A stretch of 56,473 nucleotides of DNA from Oceanospirillum maris DSM 6286 (GTDB lineage Bacteria; Pseudomonadota; Gammaproteobacteria; Pseudomonadales; Halomonadaceae), in NCBI RefSeq assembly GCF_000422865.1, contig NZ_AUGW01000024.1, positions 1 to 56,473 of the forward strand, in the 5' to 3' direction. The position numbers and the translations under genes were made by a program. The number at the start of each line of letters is the position of its first letter. Within the stretch, counting starts at the first letter, position 1. The notes beneath the pieces were generated by a model. It saw only the letters and a list, made by a program, of their open reading frames with translations. It ran no database searches and was not told the DNA's origin. Below, piece after piece: positions 41,919 to 51,206 of this stretch.

Positions 41919-44780
41919 ATGAAACTCACTAAGAAAAAATATGCAAGCTCCGGCAAGGCTGACAGCAAGGGCTTAGGCCTAAGCCGTCGTTCCTTTCTGA
42001 AGAACACGGGTATTACCACCGGTGGTCTAGCCGCTGCAGGCTTTATGGGCAATAGCATGATTCGTCAGGCGGAGGCAAAGACAGCCCTGTCGCCGGACGT
42101 GCCGAAAGAAGTAAAACGTACTATCTGCTCCCACTGCTCTGTGGGCTGTGGTGTTTACGCCGAAGTGCAAAATGGCGTATGGACGCATCAAGAGCCAGCC
42201 TTTGACCATCCGTTTAACCGTGGTGCCCATTGCGCCAAGGGTGCTTCTTTACGTGAGCACGGCCACGGTGAACGCCGCCTGAAATACCCGATGAAACTGG
42301 TTAATGGCAAATGGCAAAAGGTTAGCTGGGAAACGGCCATCGATGAGATCGGCGATAAAATGCAGCAGATTCGCCAAGAATCTGGGCCAGATTCGGTTTA
42401 CTGGTTAGGTTCCGCAAAACACAGTAACGAACAGGCTTATCTATTCCGCAAGTTCGCCTCACTGTGGGGTACTAACAACGTCGACCACCAAGCTCGTATC
42501 TGTCACTCCACCACGGTATCCGGTGTGGCTAATACTTGGGGTTACGGTGCGATGACCAACTCGTTCAACGATATGCATAACTGTAAATCGGTGATCTTGA
42601 TTGGCTCTAACCCTTCAGAGGCTCACCCTGTTGCCATGCAGCATATTTTGCTGGCTAAAGAGCGCAACAAAGCCAAGATCATTGTTGTTGATCCGCGTTT
42701 TACCCGTACCGCCGCTAAAGCGAACGAGTATGTACGTATTCGCCCGGGCACCGATGTTGCCTACGTTTGGGGGCTACTATGGCATATCTTTGAAAACGGT
42801 TGGGAAGACAAAGAGTTTATCCGTCAGCGGGTTTACGGTATGGATGAAGTGCGTACCGAAGTCGCTAAATGGGTGCCGTCTGAAGTCGAAAACGTTACCG
42901 GTGTTGGCGAAGCACAGATGCGCAAAGTGGCTAAAATGCTGGCTACTAATCGCCCCGGTTCTATTGTTTGGTGTATGGGAGGGACTCAGCATACCACCGG
43001 TAGTAACAATACCCGCGCTTACTGCATTCTAATGCTGGCCCTTGGCAACATGGGCGTTAGCGGCGGTGGTGCTAATATTTTCCGTGGTCACGATAACGTG
43101 CAAGGTGCAACAGACCTTGGCGTACTGTCTCATACTCTGCCGGGCTACTACGGTCTGTCTGCCGGTGCTTGGAAGCACTGGGCTAGCGTTTGGGATCTAG
43201 ACTATGAGTGGATCAAAGGACGTTTTGATCAAGGTAAATATCGGGGCAAGCAACCCATGAACAATAACGGTATTCCGGTATCCCGTTGGGTTGACGGTGT
43301 ACTGGAAAATAAAGACCGTATTGAACAAAAAGATAATCTCCGCGCCATGGTTTACTGGGGGCACGCTGTGAACTCGCAAACCCGTGGTGTTGAGATGAAA
43401 AAGGCGATGGAAAAACTGGAGATGATGGTCATTGTTGACCCGTATCCAACCCACGCCGCGGTTATGCATGACCGTACCGATGGGGTTTATCTGCTCCCAG
43501 CCTGTACTCAGTTTGAATCCTATGGCTCGGTAACGGCGTCTAACCGCTCTATTCAATGGCGAGACAAGGTTATTGAACCGTTATTTGAATCGAAAACTGA
43601 TCACGAGATCATGTACCGTTTCGCTAAGAAGTTGGGCTTTGCCGATCAACTGCTGAAAAATATTAAAGTGGTTAATAATGAGCCTGTGATTGAAGATATC
43701 ACTCGTGAATTTAACCGAGGCATGTGGACGATTGGTTATACCGCTCAAAGTCCTGAACGCCTGAAAGAGCATCAGAAAAACTGGCACACCTTCGATTTTG
43801 AAACCTTGAAAGCGGAAGGTGGTGCAGCGGACGGTGACTTCTACGGCATGCCGTGGCCGTGTTGGGGCACGCCTGAAATGAAGCACCCCGGTACACCTCT
43901 GTTATACGATACCAGTAAACCTGTTGCTGAAGGGGGCTTGAACTTTCGTGCTCGCTTTGGTGTCGAGCGTGACGGTGTTAGCTTGCTGTCGGAAGACTCG
44001 TTCCCTGTTGGAGCTGAGATTCAGGATGGCCACCCAGAATTTAGCGATAAGCTGCTTAAACAGCTGGGCTGGTGGAATGACCTAACACCGGCAGAGAAAA
44101 CCTCCGCTGAAGGCAAAAACTGGAAAACGGATCTTTCCGGCGGTATCCAGCGTGTTGCGATCAAACATGGTTGTGCGCCCTTTGGTAATGCTAAAGCCCG
44201 CGCTATTGTTTGGACATTCCCTGATAAAGTGCCACGGCACCGAGAGCCTCTGTACACGCCACGCCGTGACTTGCTCGACAAATACGCCACATGGAAAGAC
44301 TCCGAATCCATGTACCGTTTGCCGACCCTTTATGAATCGATCCAGAAACAGGATTTCTCCAAAGAGTATCCGATTATTCTGACCTCAGGCCGTTTGGTGG
44401 AGTATGAGGGTGGTGGTGAAGAAACCCGCTCGAACCCTTGGTTGGCAGAGCTTCAGCAAGAGATGTTTGCTGAAATTAATCCTTACGATGCCAACAACCT
44501 AAACGTACGTGATGAGGCTGATATTTGGGTTGAAGGTGCAGAGGGTGGACGTATCAAGGTGAAAGCGATGGTGACGCGCCGTGTTGATCGCGGTGTTGTA
44601 TTTATACCGTTCCACTTCGGCGGCAAATTCCAGGGTAAAGACCTAACCGATAAATATCCTCAGGGGTCTGCGCCATACGTAGTGGGTGAAGCGGCTAATA
44701 CCGCCACCACTTACGGTTATGACAGCGTGACACAGATGCAGGAAACGAAAGTAACCCTGTGCAAAGTGACACCGGCTTAA
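41919..44780 (+). CDS. fdhA: Periplasmic formate dehydrogenase, catalytic alpha subunit
   Basis: 953 residues. The twin-arginine signal is LSRRSFLKNTG (21-31). An N-terminal [4Fe-4S] site CSHCSVGCGVY plus Cys in RGAHCAKG follows. The metal is coordinated by Cys195 in ARICHSTTVSG, at the place where E. coli FdhF has selenocysteine. Further DMSO-reductase family segments: VILIGSNPSEAHPVAMQHIL and the C-terminal dinucleotide-binding domain (VFIPFHFGG). It oxidises formate to CO2, with two guanine dinucleotide pterins holding Mo or W. The adjacent tungstate transporter favours W, though this is inference. GGAG precedes the start. The beta and gamma genes follow. Confidence 0.95.
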   Translation: MKLTKKKYASSGKADSKGLGLSRRSFLKNTGITTGGLAAAGFMGNSMIRQAEAKTALSPDVPKEVKRTICSHCSVGCGVYAEVQNGVWTHQEPAFDHPFNRGAHCAKGASLREHGHGERRLKYPMKLVNGKWQKVSWETAIDEIGDKMQQIRQESGPDSVYWLGSAKHSNEQAYLFRKFASLWGTNNVDHQARICHSTTVSGVANTWGYGAMTNSFNDMHNCKSVILIGSNPSEAHPVAMQHILLAKERNKAKIIVVDPRFTRTAAKANEYVRIRPGTDVAYVWGLLWHIFENGWEDKEFIRQRVYGMDEVRTEVAKWVPSEVENVTGVGEAQMRKVAKMLATNRPGSIVWCMGGTQHTTGSNNTRAYCILMLALGNMGVSGGGANIFRGHDNVQGATDLGVLSHTLPGYYGLSAGAWKHWASVWDLDYEWIKGRFDQGKYRGKQPMNNNGIPVSRWVDGVLENKDRIEQKDNLRAMVYWGHAVNSQTRGVEMKKAMEKLEMMVIVDPYPTHAAVMHDRTDGVYLLPACTQFESYGSVTASNRSIQWRDKVIEPLFESKTDHEIMYRFAKKLGFADQLLKNIKVVNNEPVIEDITREFNRGMWTIGYTAQSPERLKEHQKNWHTFDFETLKAEGGAADGDFYGMPWPCWGTPEMKHPGTPLLYDTSKPVAEGGLNFRARFGVERDGVSLLSEDSFPVGAEIQDGHPEFSDKLLKQLGWWNDLTPAEKTSAEGKNWKTDLSGGIQRVAIKHGCAPFGNAKARAIVWTFPDKVPRHREPLYTPRRDLLDKYATWKDSESMYRLPTLYESIQKQDFSKEYPIILTSGRLVEYEGGGEETRSNPWLAELQQEMFAEINPYDANNLNVRDEADIWVEGAEGGRIKVKAMVTRRVDRGVVFIPFHFGGKFQGKDLTDKYPQGSAPYVVGEAANTATTYGYDSVTQMQETKVTLCKVTPA

Positions 44781-44926
44781 ATAACGTAGATTAGCCCGTG
44801 TAAAGGGTTAATCACTGTACCTGTTAGCAGTACAGCAGAGCGAGTGTTGATTGTTTGCAATTATCGCGAACAGAGGTGCTCTGCTGGAACCACCTGAGAG
44901 GCTCGACCTCTGTAAGGAAAAAGATC

Positions 44927-45580
44927 ATGGCTAGAATGAAATTCCTATGTGACTCCGAACGCTGCATTGAGTGCAACGGTTGTGTTACCGCCTGTAAAAA
45001 CGCAAATGAAACCGAATGGGGTATTCAACGTCGTCGTGTTGTCACCATTGATGATGGCGAACCCAATGAAACCTCCATCTCCGTGGCCTGTATGCACTGT
45101 ACGGATGCGCCTTGTATGGCGGTTTGTCCAACAGATTGTTTCTATCAAACCGATGATGGCATTGTGCTGCACGATAAGGATTTGTGTATCGGTTGTGGTT
45201 ATTGCTTATTTGCTTGCCCGTTTGGCGCACCTCAGTTCCCTCAAGAAGAGGCTTTTGGTGAACGTGGCAAGATGGACAAATGTACCTTCTGTGCCGGTGG
45301 CCCTGAAGAAGATCCTGTTCGTCAAAAAGAGCTATACGGCGCTAACCGTATCGCTGAAGGCAAGCTACCGCTGTGTGCTGAAATGTGTTCCACCAAAGCC
45401 TTGTTAGCGGGTGACGCTCAGGTTGTTTCTGATATTTTCCGCGAACGCGTGGTGTATCGGGGACACAAAGATGGCGCGTGGTCAGCGGTCACTCCGGGTG
45501 AAATGAGCGAAGAAGAGATGGCGGTAAGAGCGGAAGCATTCGCTACGGATGCCAGCAGCCCGGTTATCGCTAAAGCTTAA
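44927..45580 (+). CDS. fdhB: Formate dehydrogenase iron-sulfur beta subunit
   Basis: 217 residues from ATG 44927 with AAGGA upstream. Four ferredoxin-type cysteine clusters: CIECNGCVTACKN, CMHCTDAPCMAVCP, CIGCGYCLFACP, and CTFCAGG...CAEMC. They form the wire of four [4Fe-4S] centres from alpha to gamma. There is no transmembrane anchor helix at the C-terminus, so it is shorter than E. coli FdnH. It is presumably carried through the Tat path with alpha. Spacing of 146 bases after fdhA is larger than usual. Confidence 0.95.
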   Translation: MARMKFLCDSERCIECNGCVTACKNANETEWGIQRRRVVTIDDGEPNETSISVACMHCTDAPCMAVCPTDCFYQTDDGIVLHDKDLCIGCGYCLFACPFGAPQFPQEEAFGERGKMDKCTFCAGGPEEDPVRQKELYGANRIAEGKLPLCAEMCSTKALLAGDAQVVSDIFRERVVYRGHKDGAWSAVTPGEMSEEEMAVRAEAFATDASSPVIAKA

Positions 45581-45663
45581 TCGTTTATTGCGTCAACCCA
45601 GCCGACCGGCTTGTCCGGTCGGTTTGTTGTTTCAGAGTGAAAACCTGTTTTAGAGTAAAACCT

Positions 45664-46707
45664 ATGAAAACACATTCGACACACACAGGCGCTAATATCA
45701 CGGGCAATAGCTCTGTGCAGTACCTTAAAGTGGTTGTCGCCAGTTTGCTCACGCTTTTATGCCTAACCTTGAGCAGCCCGCTTTGGGCTGACTCCGCGGC
45801 AGAAAAAGTGCAGGGTAATTTTGCAGGGGCGGACTACTGGCGAGAAGTTTCTGGTGGTACTGAAGGCTATACTACGTCAAAAGGGCGTGAGCATGGCCAG
45901 CTAATCAATGTTAGCGGCGAAACATGGCGACAATGGCGTAACCGCTGGGTTAGTCCTGGGGGCTTAATGGCTATTGGCGGTAGTTTTTCTGTACTTGCTC
46001 TGGCCTATCTTTTGCTGGGGCCTATGCGTTTAGATAAGCCTCGTACCGGTAGAAAAATTGAGCGCTGGAACCCGACCGATCGCGCGCTGCATTGGTTTGT
46101 TGCCCTTACCTTTTTGGCGTTGGCGTTTAGTGGCATTCTCATTATGTACGGTAAGCACTTTATTCCCGACCTATTCGGTTATAGCTTCTGGAAAGGAACG
46201 ATCGCCCTCTGCAAACTGGTGCATAACTATATCGGCCCTATTTTCTCTGTCGGTTTGATTGTGATGTTACTTCGGTGGCTGAAAAACAACTTTTTCACTA
46301 AAACCGATATTATCTGGTTTCTGCAAGGCGGTGGCCTAATTGGCAATAAGCACCCTAGCGCAGGCTTTATGAATGGCGGTGAAAAAGGCTGGTATTGGGC
46401 ATTGGTCTTTATCGGATTAACGGTTGTTGGTAGTGGCTTTGTGCTCGACTTCCCAATATTTGGTCAAGTGCGTGACACCATGCAATGGGCTAATCTGATT
46501 CATGGCGGAACGTCTTTGCTTCTGTTTGCAATCTCACTGGGGCATATTTATATCGGCACCGTAGGCGCTGAGGGTGCTTTAGAGGGTATGAAAACCGGCT
46601 ATGTGGATGAAACCTGGGCCAAACAGCACCATGATCTTTGGTATGAAGAGGTTAAAGATCAGCTGATTGACGAGCCGCTCGATGAAAAAGAAAAACCAAA
46701 GAAATAA
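45664..46707 (+). CDS. fdhC: Formate dehydrogenase cytochrome b556 gamma subunit
   Basis: 347 residues from ATG 45664 (a GTG at 45637 is an alternative; the short repeat GAGT(G)AAAACCT lies between). A signal-like hydrophobic stretch (about 22-42) and a periplasmic domain of about 65 residues (SGGTEGYTTSKGREHGQLIN) precede four membrane helices. Haem-ligand histidines sit in RALHWFVALTF, CKLVHNYIGPIF and LIHGGTSLLLFA. It hands electrons to the quinone pool. The N-terminal extension resembles the longer gamma type found with FDH of Shewanella-like bacteria. It ends the operon, before a strong terminator. Confidence 0.93.
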   Translation: MKTHSTHTGANITGNSSVQYLKVVVASLLTLLCLTLSSPLWADSAAEKVQGNFAGADYWREVSGGTEGYTTSKGREHGQLINVSGETWRQWRNRWVSPGGLMAIGGSFSVLALAYLLLGPMRLDKPRTGRKIERWNPTDRALHWFVALTFLALAFSGILIMYGKHFIPDLFGYSFWKGTIALCKLVHNYIGPIFSVGLIVMLLRWLKNNFFTKTDIIWFLQGGGLIGNKHPSAGFMNGGEKGWYWALVFIGLTVVGSGFVLDFPIFGQVRDTMQWANLIHGGTSLLLFAISLGHIYIGTVGAEGALEGMKTGYVDETWAKQHHDLWYEEVKDQLIDEPLDEKEKPKK

Positions 46708-46731
46708 TTCCGTTTCAGGTGTTATTTGATT

Positions 46732-46763
46732 AAAAAGAGGAGCCTAGTGCTCCTCTTTTTTTT
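46732..46763. terminator. Strong terminator ending the FDH operon
   Basis: AAAAAGAGGAGC, loop CTAGT, GCTCCTCTTTTTTTT. A perfect stem with T-run on the plus strand and an A-run that makes it bidirectional. Confidence 0.9.
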
Positions 46764-47163
46764 GTGAAAAATTGCATGAAAATAAGAAAATAAAAACCAT
46801 TTAATAGGTAGCCAAATCAAATTAGACAGTAATAATCCAACTAAAATTTCTTGTAAATAAAAAAAATATGTGTAATTTAGGCTATAGAAATAAAAAATCC
46901 ATATCATAGCAACGATGCATAAATCACCATAAACACTGTAATAAACTCAATGGATTCAGTGGAACAATGGAACTGTGGGAAAGAATCAAAGGACTGGCAA
47001 AGACTGCACCGCCATATAAACCCCCTTCTTCTTTTTTCCTCGTTATCAACAAACTGTTACCTAAAATCCATAATAAAAAAATTAAGCAGAATCTGAAGTA
47101 GTCATCACGTACCAAATAGTTAATCAAACAGACATATCAGGGAAGGCTGCGGCTAATTTTCTT
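46764..47163. other. AT-rich gene-free region before the HD-GYP gene
   Basis: No convincing gene or RNA. The promoter of the HD-GYP gene should lie at the right end; no element stands out. Confidence 0.4.
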
Positions 47164-48438
47164 ATGCAAAAACAAATATCAGTGGAACAGGCTCGCATTG
47201 GCATGCGAATTGTTGAATTGGATATCCGTTGGCTGGACTCCCCGTTCTGGCGGCGTGGATTTACAATAAAAAATCAGAATGAACTGCAAAAATTAAAAAA
47301 CTGTGTCAACAAGATAACGATTGATGTAGAGGCTTCAACCCCCGAATCATTAGCCCACCTGAAAAGGCAGCGGCCTGCTCAACTGAAAGAAAATTCGAAG
47401 GCAATAGCAGAAGCCAAAGAACCAAAGGATATTCCTCTTAAAGACCGGAAAGGCTTAATTGCGGCACCGGAGTTGCTCAGTCGAAAAGAGCTACAAAAGA
47501 TTGAAAGCCATATCGGGATTTGTGTTGACGAAGTCAAAGATCTATTTACCCGTGTTAGCGAAGGTAATCGTGTTAACTGCCAAAAACTGACGGATGCGGT
47601 ATCGCGACTAACCGATGATGCTTTAAATGATGCGGCATCTCTTTTGTTGCTTTCTCGTTTAAAAGAGAAAGAACAATCATTGGCAGAAAAATCGGTCAAT
47701 GTTTGTATTCTCACCATCGCTTTTGCCCAATACCTAGAGTTAGACAAGCATAATATGCATGTACTCGGCTTGGGAGCGCTGTTGCATGATATTGGTATGC
47801 TGAAAGTGCCTGAATATTTGCTTAGCTATACAGGGGCTATGAATAAAGCTCAGAAGCAAGCTATTGAGTACCATGTTATCGACGGTATTAGCTTTGTTGG
47901 CCTGCACAATGAGTTATCTAGCATTAGAGAGCTAAGGGATATTATCGGCAGCCACCATGAACGCTACGATGGTTCAGGTTATCCCAAGGGGCTAAAAGGC
48001 GACAAAATACCTTACCTTGCTAGGATTTTAGGGATTACCAGTACTTATGAAGCGATGACGCGGGAACGCTTCTATAGCGATGCTTCTAGCCCAACTCAAG
48101 CGCTGTCTAAAATGTACAGTTGGCGCTCTAAACTGTTTGATGCAAAGCTGGTTAATCAGTTTATTAAAGCCCTTGGTGTTTATCCGCCAGGTAGCATGGT
48201 TAAGTTAGAGGGTGGGCAGGTGGCGATTGTGATTATGATCAACCCAGAAAACCGAACGCGCCCTGTTATACGCATTCTGAACAAGAATTTGCAGGTTGAT
48301 GATGGTCATATCAACGAGATTGATTTACTGGCCCCTGAAATGGCTCATATTAAGATTGCAAGTACGCTGGATGACCGCGAACTAGCAAAAATTAATGAAA
48401 AAATAACCAATGGCAATGAAACAGCGGTTTTTCCTTGA
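47164..48438 (+). CDS. HD-GYP domain cyclic-di-GMP phosphodiesterase (DUF3391 type)
   Basis: 424 residues. An N-terminal DUF3391-like domain (about 1-120: ISVEQARIGMRIVELDIRWLDSPFWRRGFTI) leads to the HD-GYP domain (about 170-380). Metal site His208-Asp209 in LLHDIGMLKVP, HHERYDGSGYPKGL with GYP at 272-274, and LARILGITSTYEAMTRERFY are conserved, so it should be an active cyclic-di-GMP phosphodiesterase. It stands alone and shares its terminator with the convergent DUF2805 gene. Confidence 0.93.
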   Translation: MQKQISVEQARIGMRIVELDIRWLDSPFWRRGFTIKNQNELQKLKNCVNKITIDVEASTPESLAHLKRQRPAQLKENSKAIAEAKEPKDIPLKDRKGLIAAPELLSRKELQKIESHIGICVDEVKDLFTRVSEGNRVNCQKLTDAVSRLTDDALNDAASLLLLSRLKEKEQSLAEKSVNVCILTIAFAQYLELDKHNMHVLGLGALLHDIGMLKVPEYLLSYTGAMNKAQKQAIEYHVIDGISFVGLHNELSSIRELRDIIGSHHERYDGSGYPKGLKGDKIPYLARILGITSTYEAMTRERFYSDASSPTQALSKMYSWRSKLFDAKLVNQFIKALGVYPPGSMVKLEGGQVAIVIMINPENRTRPVIRILNKNLQVDDGHINEIDLLAPEMAHIKIASTLDDRELAKINEKITNGNETAVFP

Positions 48439-48542
48439 GTGCAGACAGTGTTTTAAAAGTCGTAGTATTTTACATGGCATATTTTTGAATGGCGACGCCT
48501 CTAGTAAAGAGTCAGATATTAAACCTTATATAAAAATATAAT

Positions 48543-48581
48543 AAAAAGCGGTGAAGGATCTTTAATCCGGCACCGCTTTTT
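48543..48581. terminator. Bidirectional terminator between convergent genes
   Basis: AAAAAGCGGTG (48543-48553) pairs perfectly with CACCGCTTTTT (48571-48581), with an inner GGAT/ATCC pair, and T-runs on both strands. Confidence 0.9.
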
Positions 48582-48607
48582 ATTTTTTTATATCATTTTA
48601 ATTCAAA

Positions 48608-48859
48608 TTAGTGGGGCTTATACTGTGTAGGACAGTATCCACGACTCACCTCAGGGCTACGTAATTTAAGATGTTTTGTCGCGCGTCCACTCACTCTTTT
48701 ACGCCATGACTTAAAGCTTTTTTGCTTCAAGCGACTGCGCATTATTTTGATCACTAGAGACTCATTTAATCCGAATTGAAGCTTGATAGCTTCAAAAGGG
48801 GTTCTGTCTTCCCAGGCCATCTCCACAATCCTTGATTCTTCACCGCTTGATAATCCCAT
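48608..48859 (-). CDS. DUF2805 / TIGR03643 family small protein
   Basis: 83 residues. IVEMAWEDRTPFEAIKLQFGLNESLVIKIMRSRLKQKSFKSWRKRV matches the family, which has a helix-turn-helix-like first half and a basic second half. It may bind nucleic acid; function is not known. The start is ATG 48859. Confidence 0.85.
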   Translation of the reverse strand: MGLSSGEESRIVEMAWEDRTPFEAIKLQFGLNESLVIKIMRSRLKQKSFKSWRKRVSGRATKHLKLRSPEVSRGYCPTQYKPH

Positions 48860-48944
48860 GATTATTCACCTATATATTCAAAAAGTAGGCTAATCAATAC
48901 GCAAAAATGGGTCAAAAGGATCTTGCTTTCATCCCTGGATGATT

Positions 48945-49409
48945 TCAATCTAATGTCGCTAGTTTAAGCATCAGGTTCGCTGCTATTTTTAGTTGCTCTA
49001 GCTCTTGATCAGAAGGCGCTGCTTTTTGAGCGCAGGCATCTATTGCCGCAGCATAATCCGTAAACAGTCGTTTTTGCGGGTAACGGTTTTCAAGCGCGTT
49101 AACTAAGCTATGCTTATAAGCGTTAACTTGTTTTTGATAATCCCCTGCTTGGCTTTCATTACCGCCAGACGCTTTCAAGAGTTCAGGGGTGATAATCTCT
49201 TGTTGAATAAACTGGTTATAGACTTGAAGTCCTTGACGTATCTTTTCTATATCGCCTTTGTCATATTGAGATGGCGAGGAGGTAAGTTTACCATCAACAA
49301 AATCGATCCATGCTTGGCAGGGCTGCATATCATTGACTAAACTCGCGGCCATTGATAGCGGAGAGCCTATGAATAGTAAGGCCAGTATCATTATTTTTTT
49401 CAATGCCAT
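48945..49409 (-). CDS. Hypothetical exported protein
   Basis: 154 residues. A signal peptide (IMILALLFIGSPLSMAAS, about 5-22) is clear. The mature part is helical, with two cysteines (QPCQAWIDFVDG and AAIDACAQK) that may form a disulfide. The family is not recognised. It is probably periplasmic. An AGGATT run lies before the start. Confidence 0.7.
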   Translation of the reverse strand: MALKKIMILALLFIGSPLSMAASLVNDMQPCQAWIDFVDGKLTSSPSQYDKGDIEKIRQGLQVYNQFIQQEIITPELLKASGGNESQAGDYQKQVNAYKHSLVNALENRYPQKRLFTDYAAAIDACAQKAAPSDQELEQLKIAANLMLKLATLD

Positions 49410-49839
49410 AATCCTTTAAGTTTAAAAAAAAGGAATACAAACAATAATGGCTGTTAAAATCAATAGGGTAGATAGTATTGGTTGATTTATATCAGTTTGT
49501 TATTGGTGTTTATTTTCTATCGACCATCTTGGGTCGTTTTATATGGTTTGTATGGCTGTTTAGATTTATATTTACTCTATTGTTTTTTTATTGGATGGTA
49601 GTTGTTTGCTGATTATAAAAGATATATAAAATAATCTTGTATATATAGGTCTGCTAGGCCAATAATTTTCAGTCTTACTAGAACGATATCGCTAGCCTTA
49701 CAAATAATGCGCCCTCGTCCTATTCTCGTCCTGTTCTATTCTCGCTCTGTAGAGCCGTAAAGTTATTAAAGCAATAAGCCTTCGGCACTAAAACCTGTTA
49801 AAATCCCCGTCTTTATTTTCACTCGGTATCCAGCAATTT
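49410..49839. other. AT-rich gene-free region before rhlE
   Basis: No gene. Pyrimidine-rich TCGTCC/TATTCTCG units repeat at about 49721-49750 and TATTGG/TTTTAT runs lie further left. This would be the long leader often seen before RNA helicase genes; no element was defined. Confidence 0.4.
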
Positions 49840-51147
49840 ATGTCTTTTATTTCCCTTGGCCTGTCGGGCTTTTTCCAGCGTGCGTTAGATGAGCAGGGTT
49901 ATGAAGCCCCTACAGCGATTCAAGCACAGGCAATTCCAGCGGTTATTTCTGGCCGTGATCTTTTGGCAGCAGCGGAGACAGGCTCTGGTAAAACGGCGGC
50001 TTACGTGCTGCCTTTATTAGAGATTTTACAATCACAGGATGCCCCAGCCAGTAACTGTGCGGCGGTGTTGGTGTTAGTGCCTACTCGCGAGCTAGCGCTT
50101 CAGGTAGAAACCTCGATTAAAAGTTACAGTCGTTATATGCCGCGCCGTGTAACGTCTTTGGCGGTCTATGGTGGTGTGTCGATTAATACTCAGATGCAGG
50201 CCTTACGGGGTGGCTGTGATCTGGTGATTGCGACTCCGGGGCGCTTACTGGATTTGGTGGAGAAGAACGCGGTTAAGCTGAATCAAGTACGGCATCTAAT
50301 TTTGGATGAAGCCGACCGTATGCTGGATCTGGGCTTCGCAGAAGAGCTGCAAAAGGTACTCAGCCTGTTACCACCCCAGCGGCAAAACCTACTGTTTTCG
50401 GCGACCTTTCCTGAAGAAGTGGATGCCCTGATTGATAAGCTGTTGTTTAATCCGGTTACTATCGAGATTGAGCGCAAAAACAAGCTGCCAGAATCACTCA
50501 CCCAGCGGGCCATTGAGGTTGATACCGAGCAGCGCACCTCTTTGCTACGTTATCTGCTTTCTCAACATTCTGGCGATCAGTTCTTAGTCTTTGTTGCCAG
50601 TAAGCGTGCGGCCAATAATGTGGCGATTAAGCTTAATAAAGCAGGCTTTAATGCGGATACCCTCCACGGGGATATGAGCCAAATCGACCGTAATGGCGCG
50701 TTGCAAAGCTTTAAGGCGGGGCAAACCCAAGTATTAATCGCCACCGATCTGGCCGCCCGTGGTATTGATATTCCTCTGCTACCTTTTGTGGTGAACTATG
50801 ACCTACCTCGTTCACCGGCAGATTATATCCACCGTATTGGCCGTACGGCTCGGGCTGGTGAAGCAGGAACCGCTTTTTCTTTTATTGATCATAGCAGCGA
50901 TGCCCATTTTGAACTGATTGTAAAACGTAATCAGCTCACAATTGATCGCGAACAGATCCCAGGTTTTGAACGCAACAGCACACCTCCGCCAGAAGCTCTT
51001 CAGCCAACAAAAGGCCCGCAACCGATTAAAGGAAAGCGCAAAAGTAAAAAAGATAAACTAAGGGAAGCCGCTGAACGCAGTAAAGCCTATGAAGGGAGAC
51101 AGGGGAGTAGTATCTGGTCAACGGCTAAGCTTAAGTCTGAAGACTGA
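49840..51147 (+). CDS. rhlE: DEAD-box RNA helicase, RhlE-type
   Basis: 435 residues. Motifs in order: Q motif GYEAPTAIQAQAIP, motif I AAETGSGKT, Ia PTRELALQV, Ib TPGRLLDLV, II LDEADRMLDLGF, III SATFPEEV, IV-V LIATDLAARGIDIP and VI HRIGRTARAG. The basic C-terminal tail (about 375-435: KGPQPIKGKRKSKKDK) is RNA-binding. It remodels RNA in ribosome assembly or cold conditions. RhlE is named from length and tail; a SrmB-like role cannot be excluded. Confidence 0.93.
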   Translation: MSFISLGLSGFFQRALDEQGYEAPTAIQAQAIPAVISGRDLLAAAETGSGKTAAYVLPLLEILQSQDAPASNCAAVLVLVPTRELALQVETSIKSYSRYMPRRVTSLAVYGGVSINTQMQALRGGCDLVIATPGRLLDLVEKNAVKLNQVRHLILDEADRMLDLGFAEELQKVLSLLPPQRQNLLFSATFPEEVDALIDKLLFNPVTIEIERKNKLPESLTQRAIEVDTEQRTSLLRYLLSQHSGDQFLVFVASKRAANNVAIKLNKAGFNADTLHGDMSQIDRNGALQSFKAGQTQVLIATDLAARGIDIPLLPFVVNYDLPRSPADYIHRIGRTARAGEAGTAFSFIDHSSDAHFELIVKRNQLTIDREQIPGFERNSTPPPEALQPTKGPQPIKGKRKSKKDKLREAAERSKAYEGRQGSSIWSTAKLKSED

Positions 51148-51206
51148 AAATCAAAAAACAGACAGCCCTTAACAACCCTTAGCCTTATTAATGGAGCACC
51201 CTCATT

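Noticed and set aside
41919-44780. Selenocysteine in formate dehydrogenase
   Set aside because: The frame is uninterrupted and a Cys codon (TGT at 42501) occupies the selenocysteine position.
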